Origin: Sorex araneus
Lineage: Eukaryota > Chordata > Mammalia > Eulipotyphla > Soricidae
Assembly: GCF_027595985.1 (NCBI RefSeq)
Contig: NC_073303.1
Span: 100,898,320-100,962,319 of the forward strand
DNA length: 64,000 nucleotides
Reading direction: 5' to 3'
Position 1 is the stretch's first letter; each line of letters opens with the position of its first letter. Shown piece by piece: positions 10,831 through 21,050 of this stretch. The notes beneath the pieces were generated by a model. That model was not told the DNA's origin, did no database searches, and worked only from the letters and a program-made list of their open reading frames with translations. The position numbers and the translations under genes were made by a program.

Positions 10831-11391
10831 GTTACATCCCTAGGTAGGTTGAGGTGTAAGACGCCCGCACATATTTTGAAGATCCCTATGACTTGTCTAT
10901 TATCAACTATTTCCATCTGTTTTTTAGAACCCCCCAAACTATGACTCCCTCTAAAAGAGAAGAGGGCGTATCTCTGCCTCTCAAGTTCCTGCAGAGTAAA
11001 AGTCACAAATAATGGATTGGACACTGAGCACACTTGATGCCCTAACCAATTTGAGGGCAACATCTTATTGTTTTTTGGCTTTGTGCGCATGTATGCACAT
11101 GTGTGTGTCTGTGTGTGTGGGGGGGGTGCCTAGGGGATTCTTCGATAGTTTATTTTCTTTTTCTCTAAACACATGTATTAGAACATATTAATCTCTGGGC
11201 ATTTTTTGTGTCTATTTTCCTAGGCACATAGATTTCTCTTTCAATATGTGGTTTTAAATATTTTTAAACAGTTTATATAAATTATGCTTTTCAGATCACT
11301 TTCCACCCAAAGGTATTTAAAAAAAATATTGGGGTATATGATTAAATAGAAAAAAGATTCATTAACATGCAATAAACATGTATTTAGGTTT
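10831..11391. other. Unique AT-rich sequence
   Basis: Contains a short (GT)n/G run near 11098-11127. No gene seen. Confidence 0.4.
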
Positions 11392-11697
11392 TGTATGTCA
11401 CATCTAGTGATCTCTCGGAGAGCCTGGCAAGCTATGGAGAGTATCCTGCCCGCATGGCAGAGCCTGGCAAACTACCTGTGGCATAGTCAATATGCCAAAA
11501 ACAGTAACAAATCTCACAATGAGATGTTACTGGTGCCCTCTTGAGCAAATTGATGAATAACAGGATGACAGTGCCACAGTGCAGTGCTACATCTAGTGAT
11601 GGATGCCCTGGGAATCATGTGGTGCCAGGGAGGGAACATAGGGACACCTGCAAAAGCATATGCTCTATCTCTATAAGCTATTTCCTTGGTCCCCAGG
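11392..11697 (-). mobile_element. Old SINE split by a type II SINE
   Basis: The pieces 11392-11411 and 11601-11697 join into one old reverse-strand SINE. The left piece holds the body end (gtcacatctagtgat), and the right piece holds 'gtggtgccagggagggaaca' plus a head like 'gctatttccttggtcccc'. The interrupting element lies at 11412-11588. Confidence 0.65.
11412..11588 (+). mobile_element. Type II SINE, 5' truncated
   Basis: Lacks the tRNA head and starts in the body at 'ctctcggagagcctggcaag'. It runs through the 'gccaaaaacagtaacaa' segment and ends in 'cacagtgcagtgct', with no A tail. A perfect 12-bp target duplication (ACATCTAGTGAT at 11400-11411 and 11589-11600) proves insertion of a 5'-truncated copy. 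Confidence 0.92.
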
Positions 11698-11717
11698 TCA
11701 TAAAACATTTTTGTTTA

Positions 11718-11808
11718 TTTTAGGGTCACACCTGAAGTGCTGAGGGACCATACAGTGTTGGGAACTGAACCCAGGCCTCTAGCATGCAAATTCTGTGCAC
11801 TAGCCCAT
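11718..11808 (-). mobile_element. Old SINE fragment
   Basis: 'agggtcacacctgaagtgct' followed by 'gggaccatacagtgttggga' and a B-box region. The body middle is deleted. Confidence 0.6.
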
Positions 11809-11974
11809 AACATACATCTTTAATGCATATAATTTTATGAGTGTAAATGGACACATATATCTGTGATACTTCCATGGCAATCAAATAGCATCTCATTAAT
11901 TATCAGACAATAGCATGGTTAGTTATTGTTTCTTATTTTCATGGTGGAGTCAACCATAAGACCCAAAACTACAT
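11809..11974. other. Unique sequence
   Basis: Short AT-rich interval with nothing recognised. Confidence 0.4.
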
Positions 11975-11985
11975 TGGTTTACTAT

Positions 11986-12157
11986 TACTGTAGCACTGTC
12001 GTCCCGTTGCTCAACGATTTTCTCGAGTGGGCACCAGTAGTGTCTCCATTTATTCCTGTTGCGTTCTGGGTCAGGGGTATGAGGCCCATTGTTGTTACTG
12101 TTTTTTGCATATCGAATACGCCACGGGTAGCTTGCCAGGCTCTGCCACTCGAGATTC
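11986..12157 (-). mobile_element. Type II SINE, variant with extra body segment
   Basis: Reverse-strand type II body with the terminal 'gtagcactgtcgtcccgttg' and 'gggtagcttgccaggctctg'. It contains an extra segment of about 37 bp (12047-12088, including 'gggtcaggggtatgaggccc') absent from the copies at 18.5, 50.8 and 61.4 kb. The tRNA head is truncated. Flanks carry TGGTTTAC[T/C]AT (from 11975 and 12158). Confidence 0.85.
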
Positions 12158-12165
12158 TGGTTTAC

Positions 12166-13270
12166 CATAGAAGATGTTAATTTGTTGCTCACTTAAATCC
12201 ACAGGGAATTCCTTGATGGGAGAGAAAAGAGGCGGCTGTAGTGGGTGCTACTGGTACTGCATTTGGTGCCCATCTCTGGCCATTATTTGCAGGTGGTGCT
12301 TAACTGAATATGGCACCCAGCTGCCACTTCCAAAAAATCATTATCTGTAGAGTGATGGTGGTAGGGGAGACACAGGTGTTTACATTCCACCTGATGCTGG
12401 TGGTCGCCCTTTGACTAAAACTTGAGTTAGTCTGACTTAGACTATAGTTCTATGGTCAGATGATACGGGTACAAAGACTGTCCTCTCCCTGTCCCTTTGC
12501 CTTGAGGTGGGACCAGGTTGGGATATAATTCATACTTCAGAGTCTTGAGGATAAGGTCAAGACTAGTTGCTAGCTGAGAGCACAGCTTTGCTTGACTGCT
12601 TTCCATGTTCCAGGTGACTTTCCTCATTCCCTTCCCTTCTTTCCGAGATCTCTTTCTTCATAACACTTGTGAACCCCATCGTAGATTCTGCTGGGGGAGA
12701 ACTTCACACAGCAAATCAGGCATGTCAGTTAGTGGAGACTTGCCGTGCAAAGTCACCATGCATATGACACCATCCCAGCACACTTGGGAAGGAGAGAAAG
12801 TGAAGTGGGGGTGGTGAAGAGACAGCATGAGTCATGTCTGGAAGTGGTACCCATGGCCATGGCCCACATTCTGCTAGCCAATTCTTAGTCACAGCTACAC
12901 TTGGCGGCAGGAAGTAAGTCTAGCTGAGTGCTGAGAGGAGAGGAGAGAGGATTCTGTGACCATCTAAGCAAGTCTCTGAAATAACACTTCATATCAAAGG
13001 TAAAAAACGTGTGAGGTAGCATCATTCATTCATGATCCCATTCAAGAGGGGAAACAGATCTGCTACATCATCACATTGGGTCAAAGAGCACAGGATGTTG
13101 TCAGTGACTAAAGATGTTGAGGTTCCTAGCTGCAGTGAGACCTTTGTCCTTAGGGTTAAATGGGCAGAGTGTTACACTACCAATGTATGGAAACACTCTG
13201 ACTTGACTGGAATGTCCTCATTTGAGAAATAAATTGTAATAATACACTCCTCTACTTCTTTCTAGGGACA
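12166..13270. other. Unique sequence, no gene seen
   Basis: No recognised repeat or gene. Frames of 60-70 codons only. Confidence 0.45.
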
Positions 13271-13275
13271 ATCTG

Positions 13276-13319
<44 letters not shown>

Positions 13320-13373
13320 CCTACCTATCTATCTATCTATTATCTATCTATCTATCCATCTATCTATCTATCC

Positions 13374-13432
<59 letters not shown>

Positions 13433-13438
13433 ATCTAC
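13271..13438. repeat. (TCTA)n tetranucleotide array
   Basis: About 40 TCTA units with a few CTAC and CCAT interruptions. A long STR of this kind is probably polymorphic. Confidence 0.98.
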
Positions 13439-13688
13439 ATGGTTTGTGTAACTTTGAACAAGAAACTTAACATGGGTCCTACTTTCTCATTTCAGGTGGG
13501 TTTATAATACCCGATCACATATTTGAAATAAAGAAAAAAGATGTCTCTTTCATCTCATACAGTGCCTCTGTATACTGGGGCTGATATATATGACTTCCAT
13601 GATGACTTTCATGCTTTTACAAGCTCTGTCCTAGTCAGTCTAGGCTTAGCTGTAGGCAAGACTGACTCTACTTCTACTACAAGTCTCT

Positions 13689-13690
<2 letters not shown>
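13439..13690. other. Unique sequence
   Basis: Nothing recognised. Confidence 0.4.

Positions 13691-13747
<57 letters not shown>
13691..13747. repeat. (CT)n microsatellite
   Basis: About 28 perfect CT units. Confidence 0.97.
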
Positions 13748-13752
<5 letters not shown>

Positions 13753-13789
13753 CTCAAGTTTCCTTGATCCCTAACCTAGAAATTTTTTT

Positions 13790-13959
13790 TTCACTTTTTG
13801 GGTCACACCTGGCAATGCACAGGGGTTACTCCTGGCTTATATGCTCAGAAACTAATTCCTAGTAGTGCTCAGGGGACCATATGCGATGCTGGGAATAGAT
13901 CCCAGGTTGACTGCGTGCAAGGCAAACACCCTACCCGCTGTGCTATCACTCCAGCCCCG
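13790..13959 (-). mobile_element. SOR-type I SINE
   Basis: Near-complete reverse-strand type I SINE with intact head (tgctatcactccagcccc) and body. AT-rich flanks (aaattttttt / aattttttta) suggest a short target duplication. Confidence 0.92.
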
Positions 13960-14191
13960 AATTTTTTTATATACCTTTGAAATTAGGAAATGGTAAGGGA
14001 GATGCTCAGGTGGAGTGCAAATTTTAACTGGGTGCTCTCCCCAAATCTTTGAGTAATCAAGGTAAGGAATGCTCCAATTAGATTCTTAAATATCAAAAAT
14101 GAATGCAAAAAATGAGACATTGAACAACACAGCAAATTTAAGGAAAGCCCCGTGACTTGCCTGCCTATAAATTCCCAAATGGTAGCAACAA
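13960..14191. other. Unique sequence
   Basis: Nothing recognised. Confidence 0.35.
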
Positions 14192-14256
14192 TGAAGTACC
14201 CGAGATCCACTGGTCTGGACTACACATAAATGGGTGGGCAAGTTTCAGTTATCTCC
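14192..14256 (+). repeat. Copy 1 of an imperfect direct repeat
   Basis: About 60 bp including 'tctggactacacataaatgg' that recurs at 15013-15075 at roughly 80% identity. Class not recognised. Confidence 0.7.
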
Positions 14257-14279
14257 AGCAAACTGTAGTTTCAGTTTAT

Positions 14280-14580
14280 TGCTTCATACTGGTCAAGTGA
14301 GTGAGCATTTTTTGAACTTTACCTGTGGCCAAGTGCCTGCCTTATGAGATAGTTAAGACAAGACTTCTATTTTTAATGAGCTGGTGATCCCTTTGCTCTA
14401 TAAACAGTTTAACTCTACAGAAAGAGGACAAATATAGGAATCATGGTGTGGTTGCTATGAGAGCACAAAAGAGGGCTATAAGCTCAGAAGGGAGGCTCGG
14501 GGAATGCTGGGGATAGAAAAGATGCCTTAGTGAACTAGGAAGGAGGAAGGAGGAATTTAGGTAAGAGGAAAAGAAACAGA
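14280..14580 (+). mobile_element. Ancient mammalian repeat, class unsure
   Basis: Reads like a diffuse old repeat ('gtggccaagtgcctgcctta', 'agacaagacttctattttta', 'tgctatgagagcacaaaaga'). I recognise the word order as a common mammalian repeat but cannot assign the class. The same type seems present at 28.8 kb. Confidence 0.45.
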
Positions 14581-14702
14581 TTTATGGACAGAGAGCACAA
14601 TGTAAGTACAAGTCCAAGGGCAGGAAACAATGAGCAATCTGTGTGTGAAAAGATGTATGAGTATATATGTATGTGAATTTATGTGTGTACACAGGATCTT
14701 TT

Positions 14703-14719
14703 AAAAGTCTAGTAACAAC
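14703..14719 (+). repeat. Target duplication, left copy
   Basis: AAAAGTCTAGTAACAAC, 17 bp, identical to 14910-14926. Preceded by TTTT, giving an ideal L1 endonuclease site. Confidence 0.97.
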
Positions 14720-14909
14720 TGGGGCTGGAGCGATAGCACAGCGGGTAGGGCGTTTGCCTTGCACGCGGCCGACCCGGGTTCTAATCCCAGCATCCCATAT
14801 GGTCTCCTGAGCACCGCCAGGGGTAATTCCTGAGTGAAGAGCCAGGAATAACCCCTGTGCATCGTCGGGTGTGACCCAAAAACCAAAAAAAAAAAAAACA
14901 AAAAAAAAT
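14720..14909 (+). mobile_element. SOR-type I SINE, young complete copy
   Basis: Best type I example in the window. The Pol III A box (TAGCACAGCGG) is at 14734-14744 and the B box (GGTTCTAATCC) at 14777-14787. The body runs to 'gggtgtgacccaaaaacc', followed by an A-rich tail. A perfect 17-bp target duplication flanks it. It inserted into a pre-existing type II SINE remnant, whose 3' half continues at 14920-15002. Confidence 0.97.
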
Positions 14910-14919
14910 AAAAGTCTAG

Positions 14920-15002
14920 TAACAACAAATCTCACAATGGAGACATTACTGGTGCCCGCTCAAGCAAATTGATGAACAACGGGACTAGTGCTACAGTGCA
15001 GT
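14920..15002 (+). mobile_element. Type II SINE 3' half, split by type I
   Basis: Contains 'ctcacaatggagacattact', 'gcaaattgatgaacaacggg' and a terminal 'gtgctacagtgca'. The host element also provides the upstream flank of the type I insertion. Confidence 0.88.
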
Positions 15003-15012
15003 ATTCTTGAGG

Positions 15013-15075
15013 CATGGAATGAAACACCTGAGACCAACCAGTCTGGACTACACAGAAATGGGTAGGCAAGTTTCA
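15013..15075 (+). repeat. Copy 2 of imperfect direct repeat
   Basis: Contains 'tctggactacacagaaatgg', matching 14192-14256. The copies lie about 820 bp apart. Confidence 0.7.
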
Positions 15076-16074
15076 GCAATTTTCTTATAACACATTGTTT
15101 CACACATCTCTTGTTTGACTGACCAGTGTTACAACACCTTGTAGGTTGTCCTGGTGAATGATGCCTAGTTGTTTTCTGAGAGGGTTTGGCATGTGGTCAT
15201 ATGTTTGAGAGCATCAGAGAGTCATTGGTCAATAGATCATAGAAAGGGCCAGAGTTGAAATTTAGCAGAAGTTTGGTTATACAGCTAATCATGGATGCAC
15301 AACTTCTCCAACTCCCAACTCAACTGCAACCCATTCAGGATGTCTCCCCTCATCCTTAGGTATGTCTCCAGGGTTGTTACCTGCTACTTGGCTCTCATGT
15401 ACATCAAGTAAGGGCATTTTTTCCTCTTGATGCAATCTCAGCCAGGCCCTGACACCAGATTGAGTATTGTTACTGACCCAAGGCAACAATATCTGTTATG
15501 TCTTTGGTTCAAAGTCACAGTAAAAGCAGTGGACACCACTCCTTTGCCAAATAATTGTCAGTCCCTGGCTGTGGATTGCTTATCAGAATGACCCAGTAGA
15601 GCTTCCTGTCATAATTTGCACAAGGTGTGGGCTTATCTTTCGGGAACCTTTGGAGTGGTGAGTGGAGTTGCAAACCCTTCCCTGCGGCCCATTTCATCCT
15701 GAGATGAGTGTTGCTCTAAGAGAGATGAAAAGTGCCCTGCCTAGTCATTAAGATTTACACTATCGGCTCCTCCAGTCTGTATCAAAAAGACATTTGTGAT
15801 GGCATTTGACCCCAGGGAAGAATCTGGGCCATTGGATGGCAGTTGTAGCTCGTTTATCTATATATTTTGGCATAAACTCCTTCAACCAGCAGCTTCCCAC
15901 CAATAATCTGGTTTCAGTCTGCAGCGTTAGACAGAAGACACTCCGGAAAATTCTGCCAGGGATACCCTATCAGCCAAACTAAGAGAAATCAATTGTTCAG
16001 GGAGAAAAAAATTATCTTTTCCATATTTCCCACTTCAACCTCCTATAACAGTGATGATAACTGACTCCTATTCT
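15076..16074. other. Unique sequence, possible unrecognised old repeat
   Basis: No family recognised. Frames of 60-66 codons on the minus strand only. Confidence 0.4.
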
Positions 16075-16190
16075 TTCCAGTGGCATGACCTTGAGTAGTT
16101 TCTCAGTCACTCTAAACCTCACTTTATTCATGAGGAAAATGGGAATGCTTTTCCCCATCTGTCAGCATCAGTAATGAGAGTGCATGTGGA
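16075..16190 (+). mobile_element. MIR SINE fragment
   Basis: Contains the MIR core order: 'catgaccttgagtagtttct', 'aacctcactttattcatgag', 'gaaaatgggaatgc'. Confidence 0.65.
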
Positions 16191-16831
16191 ATGGGGTTGA
16201 GGGGTTAATGCACAATATGCATTTGATCAGACCTGGGTGACTTTTGTACCTAGCTCCAGTTTAATTCTCTCTCAGAACTGGAAAAGGAAGTACAGCTTAC
16301 ACAGAGAAGGTTGGTAACTGATGCTCAGATACTGACGGCAAATATTGGACTCAGAGGTTGGGCTCTCCATTTCATTTACTGTTTTTGTCATATCGAATAA
16401 GAAAAAAAAACACAAAAGTTTTGGGGAAACTGGGACAAAATGGTTACTCTACGTTTGCTTTAGGTTAAAACAAAGCCTCCAAGCGCAAGGGGGAATATCA
16501 ATAATCTTCTCTTGTTCCTGTAGAACACATATCAATAAACTTTCTGTAAAGAGTAGATTCTAAACAATTCAGGTTTTGTAGCCCATATGGTCCTTGCTGC
16601 AACTCTTCCCCTTGACTACGGTAGTAAGCTGGTACTATAGACAATTTGTAATAAATTAGCATGGCTGTGTCTCAAAAAAAAAAAACAGTGTCTGTCAATC
16701 CAGACTGGATTCTGTGTTTGACTACACCTGGCTAACCCTCACTCTAAAAAGGGGTATATGTGCCACCCATCCAGCTCTGCCACATGTATCTGCACTCCAG
16801 ATTGCTTTGTTTAGGAAGTGTTATCACCCAG
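16191..16831. other. Unique sequence, no gene seen
   Basis: Nothing recognised apart from A runs at 16400 and 16674. Confidence 0.4.
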
Positions 16832-16965
16832 TGGTTATAGAAGACTTGAACTTCAGAGTTGAGGGCTATTGCTCTATGTGAGCTGAAAGACCTTGAACAA
16901 ATTGCTCTACAACTCTGAGCTTCTGTTTCCTCTCTATAAATTGGGAATAGTAGGAACGACACATG
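16832..16965 (+). mobile_element. MIR SINE
   Basis: 'cagtggttatagaagacttg' through 'aaagaccttgaacaaattgc' to 'ttgggaatagtagg' follows the MIR consensus from head to core. Confidence 0.72.
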
Positions 16966-17007
16966 AGTGACCAGATTGAAAGGACGGGGACTTACAGGCC
17001 ACTTTTT

Positions 17008-17181
17008 TTTTTTTTTTGGTTTTTGGGTCACACCCGGCGATGCACAGGGGTTACTCCTGGCTCTTCACTCAGGAATTACCCCTGGCGGTGCTCAGGGGAC
17101 CATATAGGATGCTGGGATTAGAACCGGGGTTCGGCCGCGTGCAAGGCAAACGCCCTACCCGCTGTGCTATCACTCCAGCCC
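17008..17181 (-). mobile_element. SOR-type I SINE, young copy
   Basis: Complete reverse-strand type I element with T-run (A tail), near-consensus body and head. A perfect 17-bp target duplication (CTTACAGGCCACTTTTT at 16991-17007 and 17182-17198) flanks it. Confidence 0.97.
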
Positions 17182-17198
17182 CTTACAGGCCACTTTTT

Positions 17199-18018
17199 GA
17201 TGAGCAAACTCAGAGGCTATATGACCAGCCTGAGCTATCCGGGTGGGGCAGGTGTTCACCATGGCAGAGAACAGTCAGTTCCTTTATCTGTAGCCCCAAG
17301 CCAGCTGCTGGAGATAGACCACTCTATAAAGTGACATGGGACTTTTTTTTCCTCATGTTTAATTTATAACCTCATGGGTCAACAAACTATCACAATAAAT
17401 AGAGTTCATTGCCAAGGACTGAGAAGGCAAGAATGGAAAGCTGAGGATGGAAAAGCCCCTTTCTCTAAGAAGGAAGTTTCTGAGGGGAGTACTTCTCTCC
17501 ACCTGCCTGGAGAGCCGCGAGGACAAAGACATCAGGGCCGCAGGGTTGAGAGCAAGAGACAGGTGCTTCTCCTTGGGTGTGAGCCTGGGCGAGGCTATTT
17601 GCTGCAGGGGTGTGGGCTCAGGATGTGTGTGGAGGAGTGTTTGTATGTCTCCGGTGGGTAATTTGCGGGTGTGTGACTGTCTGATGACAGATGAAGGGCG
17701 GCCCTGATGTGACAGGAGATGTTTACATCTGTAATGAGAAGAAACACAGGGTTTAGGGCAGGAGGGGACTCAGAGATGGCTTCTGTGGCTTCCCTAGCCC
17801 TCCTGCCCTTGCCTTATGGCTCAATGAAGGCCATGTGAAGCCACTCAGCTAGTTGGCCTTCAGCTTGCTCACCAAGTGTGCCGCGCAGCCAACGTCAGCC
17901 AGAGACTTGGTGAACTCTGCAGCTGAGTTCAGATCGTGCTGGCTCACCCTGTCTGGTTTTCAGTTGACATAGGAAAGCAGGGCAAGTACTGGGAAGAGAG
18001 AAGTGCATGTTCACAGCA
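17199..18018. other. Unique GC-richer block with CpGs
   Basis: No repeat recognised. Contains a TGTTTACA forkhead-type motif inside a near-palindrome (ggagatgtttacatctg, 17716-17732) and scattered CpGs (17516, 17539, 17879, 17890). Could be regulatory. The 86-95-codon frames have no family resemblance. Confidence 0.35.
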
Positions 18019-18038
18019 AAAAAAAAAAAAAAAAAAAA
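18019..18038 (+). repeat. Poly(A) run
   Basis: About 20 A with no recognisable retroelement body upstream. Confidence 0.85.
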
Positions 18039-18495
18039 TGAGGCTTACTGCCAGGCACCAGTCTCAGGAGAGATAAGTGGAATTTGAAGCTATATTTTGA
18101 TTACGGTTTTATTAAAGCAAATTTAAAACCTACCACTTGATTTTTTTTTATGTGTGTGTGTGTGTTGCACTGCCATAAACTGAACATAGGATCTCACATA
18201 TGTGAGGCATGTGGTTCACAGACCTAAACTGCTGCTGTTAAAATGCTTCCATTTCCATGAGTAAAAGCTAATTTTAAGACCCTGTTAAGTTATGGGTGTG
18301 ATTTCCTGGAAGACGTTGCTTTGTTCCACGATACTCTTAATATGTTTGCAATATGAGTTGGTTTATAAAAATCTTGGAGGAATTTCAGAAGATAAAGAGG
18401 GCTTTGCTCAGAATCAAGTTTGCTATATCAAGAAGCACACCAGGTTTTCACCTAGAGAGTTTGGTAACTTTTTTAATGCTCCCTGGCAGGAGTTG
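18039..18495. other. Unique sequence
   Basis: Includes a short (GT)n at about 18150-18165. Possible old SINE remnant at 18165-18235 (gccataaactgaacatagga). Confidence 0.35.
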
Positions 18496-18507
18496 GGGCT
18501 TAGTAAT

Positions 18508-18752
18508 CACTGTCACTGTCATCCCATTGTTCATCGATTTGTTTGAGCGGGCACCAGTAACGTCTCTCATGGAGAGACTTATTGTTACTGTTTTTGGCAT
18601 ATCCAATATGCACGGGTAGCTTGCCAGGCTCTGCTGCGCGGGCTTGATACTCTCGATAGCTTGCCGGGCTCTGTGAGAGGGACAGAGGAATCGAACTCGG
18701 GTCAGCCGTGTGAAAGGAGAATGCCCAACCGCTGTGCTATCGCTCCAGCCCA
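18508..18752 (-). mobile_element. Type II SINE, complete
   Basis: Full 245-bp reverse-strand copy. The tRNA head (ctatcgctccagcc) at the right is the same head as type I, joined to the type II body and ending in 'cactgtcactgtcatcccat' at the left. There is no A tail. A 12-bp target duplication (GGGCTTAGTAAT at 18496-18507 and 18753-18764) flanks it. Confidence 0.96.
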
Positions 18753-18764
18753 GGGCTTAGTAAT

Positions 18765-19139
18765 ATCTGTTTTTTTTTATGTCACTACATCATCTGTGGC
18801 GATCTCCTCCATCATTGCCAGCTCTTCTGTCTGGTGGGATGTCAGAGGATGAACACCTGCCAGGTGTTCACCTTGTGTTTCCATCCAGGAGCTGCTGCTC
18901 CTGTGCTGGTGCTAAAAACAGCCAAGTCTAACAGGCTTGTGAAACTGCTTTATTCAAATAAATAACTTCTACATACAAGTAGATAAGAGGACTGAAAAAT
19001 TCAAACAAGATGATCTCAGGTAAGATAAAATGCAGATTATTCCAACACAACTACATTAGATTTTAGAATGTATGCTTTTATGCTCTTTCCTATGCATGGT
19101 GTATGTGTTGCTTTCCACATTTTCCAGATGAAATTACAT
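18765..19139. other. Unique sequence
   Basis: Nothing recognised. The duplicate wording 'acacctgccaggtgttcacc' near 18851 is a small palindrome. Confidence 0.35.
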
Positions 19140-19545
19140 CATGCTGAGACTTAGAGTTCCTACAAGTTTCTTTTTTTACTTTAAGCAAAATAGGGGTGAT
19201 TCTATGAGGGTTTTTAGCCCCCCTCTCTGAACCTTGACATGGTATTATAGAAGGGCCAAGGAACTAAGAGATAAGATGTTTCATGATACATCCCAACGAA
19301 TTACAGCCTCCTAGCCTAGGTACCCAACTTAGGCACCAGCCACGTGTATAGAAAAGATCCCAGGTGATTACAACCCTCAGCCATTTAAGTCACCCAAAGT
19401 TACAGGACTCATTCCAATCACACTCATACACTTCCAGAATTCCTGACCTACAGGAGCCTGAGTCTAATAAAATAGATGTTTTAATCAGAATTACCCATTT
19501 GGAATGGTTTATTTTGCAACATTAGAATCTAATACTGGAACATCA
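19140..19545 (+). mobile_element. MLT1-like MaLR LTR
   Basis: The 3' part has the MLT1 order as I recall it: 'cttccagaattcctgaccta', 'taataaaatagatgttttaa', 'attttgcaacattagaatct'. Ancient and non-coding. Confidence 0.62.
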
Positions 19546-20329
19546 AGGAATCATGGTGCAGAAGCACTTCAGAGAAACCCCCTTCTTGTGTGTGGGATCT
19601 GACTTTTCAAATCTTCAGGGACTTGTTTTCTGGCTTGCATCTTGTCTTTTTATTGACTCTTTCACCCTGCTCACTTCCTCCACTCACCCAACAAATATAG
19701 TCAATCCTTCTCCAAGGGGATAAAGCCTTCTGTCTCAACTCCAATATTCTGACAAGTAACCAGTGTTTTCCTCATCTATTCTTTTGGAAAAGACTTTTCA
19801 TACTTCATAATCTGTTTTCTACTATGGAGGTTTAATTATTCAATTCTTCTCTAGGTTCCACCCAAAGGTCATTTCATTCCATGAGATCCTTTTCAGCTTA
19901 GGAGTTTTTCTTCCCAATTCCCAACCAACATATTTTTTTTCCCACTCTTTCCTCATCTAGTAGTCTAGGCAGTTCCCTTCTATTCTCCATCTCTCTCTAT
20001 TACCCTGAATGGTCTTTTTTCCTCAATAGTCTTCTCTGTGGGGATGACTTCCAAATACCATCTTCCCACTAAAAACTTCCCTCAAGCTGCTGATTCCAAA
20101 ATCCAAACTGTCCAGAAGACATCTCCATAATTTCTTTGATGCTTCAACTTACTTAAATAAAGTTTGAGACTCTTTTTTATGTTGGTGTTGGATATTCAGT
20201 CAGACCTTGGTCTCAAAATAATGACTCAAAAATGAGATGTTTGTCATTCAGAAGGTTTCTTCACTTCTCTGGAACTCACAGTTTTTTCCCCCTCTTTAAA
20301 ACATGACAAAAATAGACGAGGGATCAGCA
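19546..20329. other. Unique pyrimidine-rich sequence
   Basis: Rich in CT on the plus strand. No gene or repeat assigned. Confidence 0.4.
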
Positions 20330-20465
20330 TCAAAATACACCAGCCTAACCAGTATGACACTGCATCTGATCCCTGGTGCTCCCATATGTGCTGTGTATGG
20401 TCCCTGCAGCCCTCCAAGCTGCAATGCTGTATGTGGGTTCCAGAGCATAGCCAAGTACATGCAAA
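20330..20465 (+). mobile_element. Possible old SINE
   Basis: B-box-like 'catctgatccctggtgctcc' followed by 'atggtccctgcagccctcc' and 'cagagcatagccaag'. Weak and very diverged. Confidence 0.4.
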
Positions 20466-20599
20466 CATTATTTTTTAGTCTTATGTTCCCCCAATTCCCC
20501 CGCCTTTTTTCCCCCAAATTCTACATAGTAAGTGAAAATCATAAATCTGTGTTAGCGCTTTTGGAAAATACCTCTATGACTCTACTTTGTTTTTGATGC

Positions 20600-21050
20600 T
20601 AATTCTAGCTTCTCCCCTTCTATCTTCCTTTCTCATCACTACAGCTTTGTACTTTAGCTACAGACTCTGGAAGAGTCAATCCTTGTCATAAAAGAGTCAG
20701 GATCCATACATATGCTCTGCCTTCTGCCTCAAACATTTGTTTCGCTTGGTTGACTGGAAACTTCACCTCTTTCAGCACATTTTATCCCAAATGTTACTTC
20801 CTGTGGGGGAACTTTACAATTGCCTTATACCCAATTGTCCAGATTTTGTTGTACATTCCAATAGATAGACCAGGCCTCAGTATTTGACTCTTACCTTACG
20901 CATAGACCTGACCTTGTGTTTTAAAATTTTATCAGATTATTTGTTGTTTGTAAGTGACTCAGAATTGTATATCTAATACTTAGAATCTTGTTTGGCACAT
21001 AATGTTTAATGTCTTGTGATAAGTTGCAAAGAGAACAAATATTCTATGAA
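20600..21050 (+). mobile_element. L2 LINE 3' end
   Basis: 'catatgctctgccttctgcc' and the later 'tttggcacataatgtttaat' match the order and ending of the L2 3' end. Confidence 0.58.

Noticed and set aside
14734..14787. Possible tRNA gene from A and B boxes
   Set aside because: It is the head of a SINE. It lacks a proper acceptor stem and anticodon arm and is followed by a SINE body.
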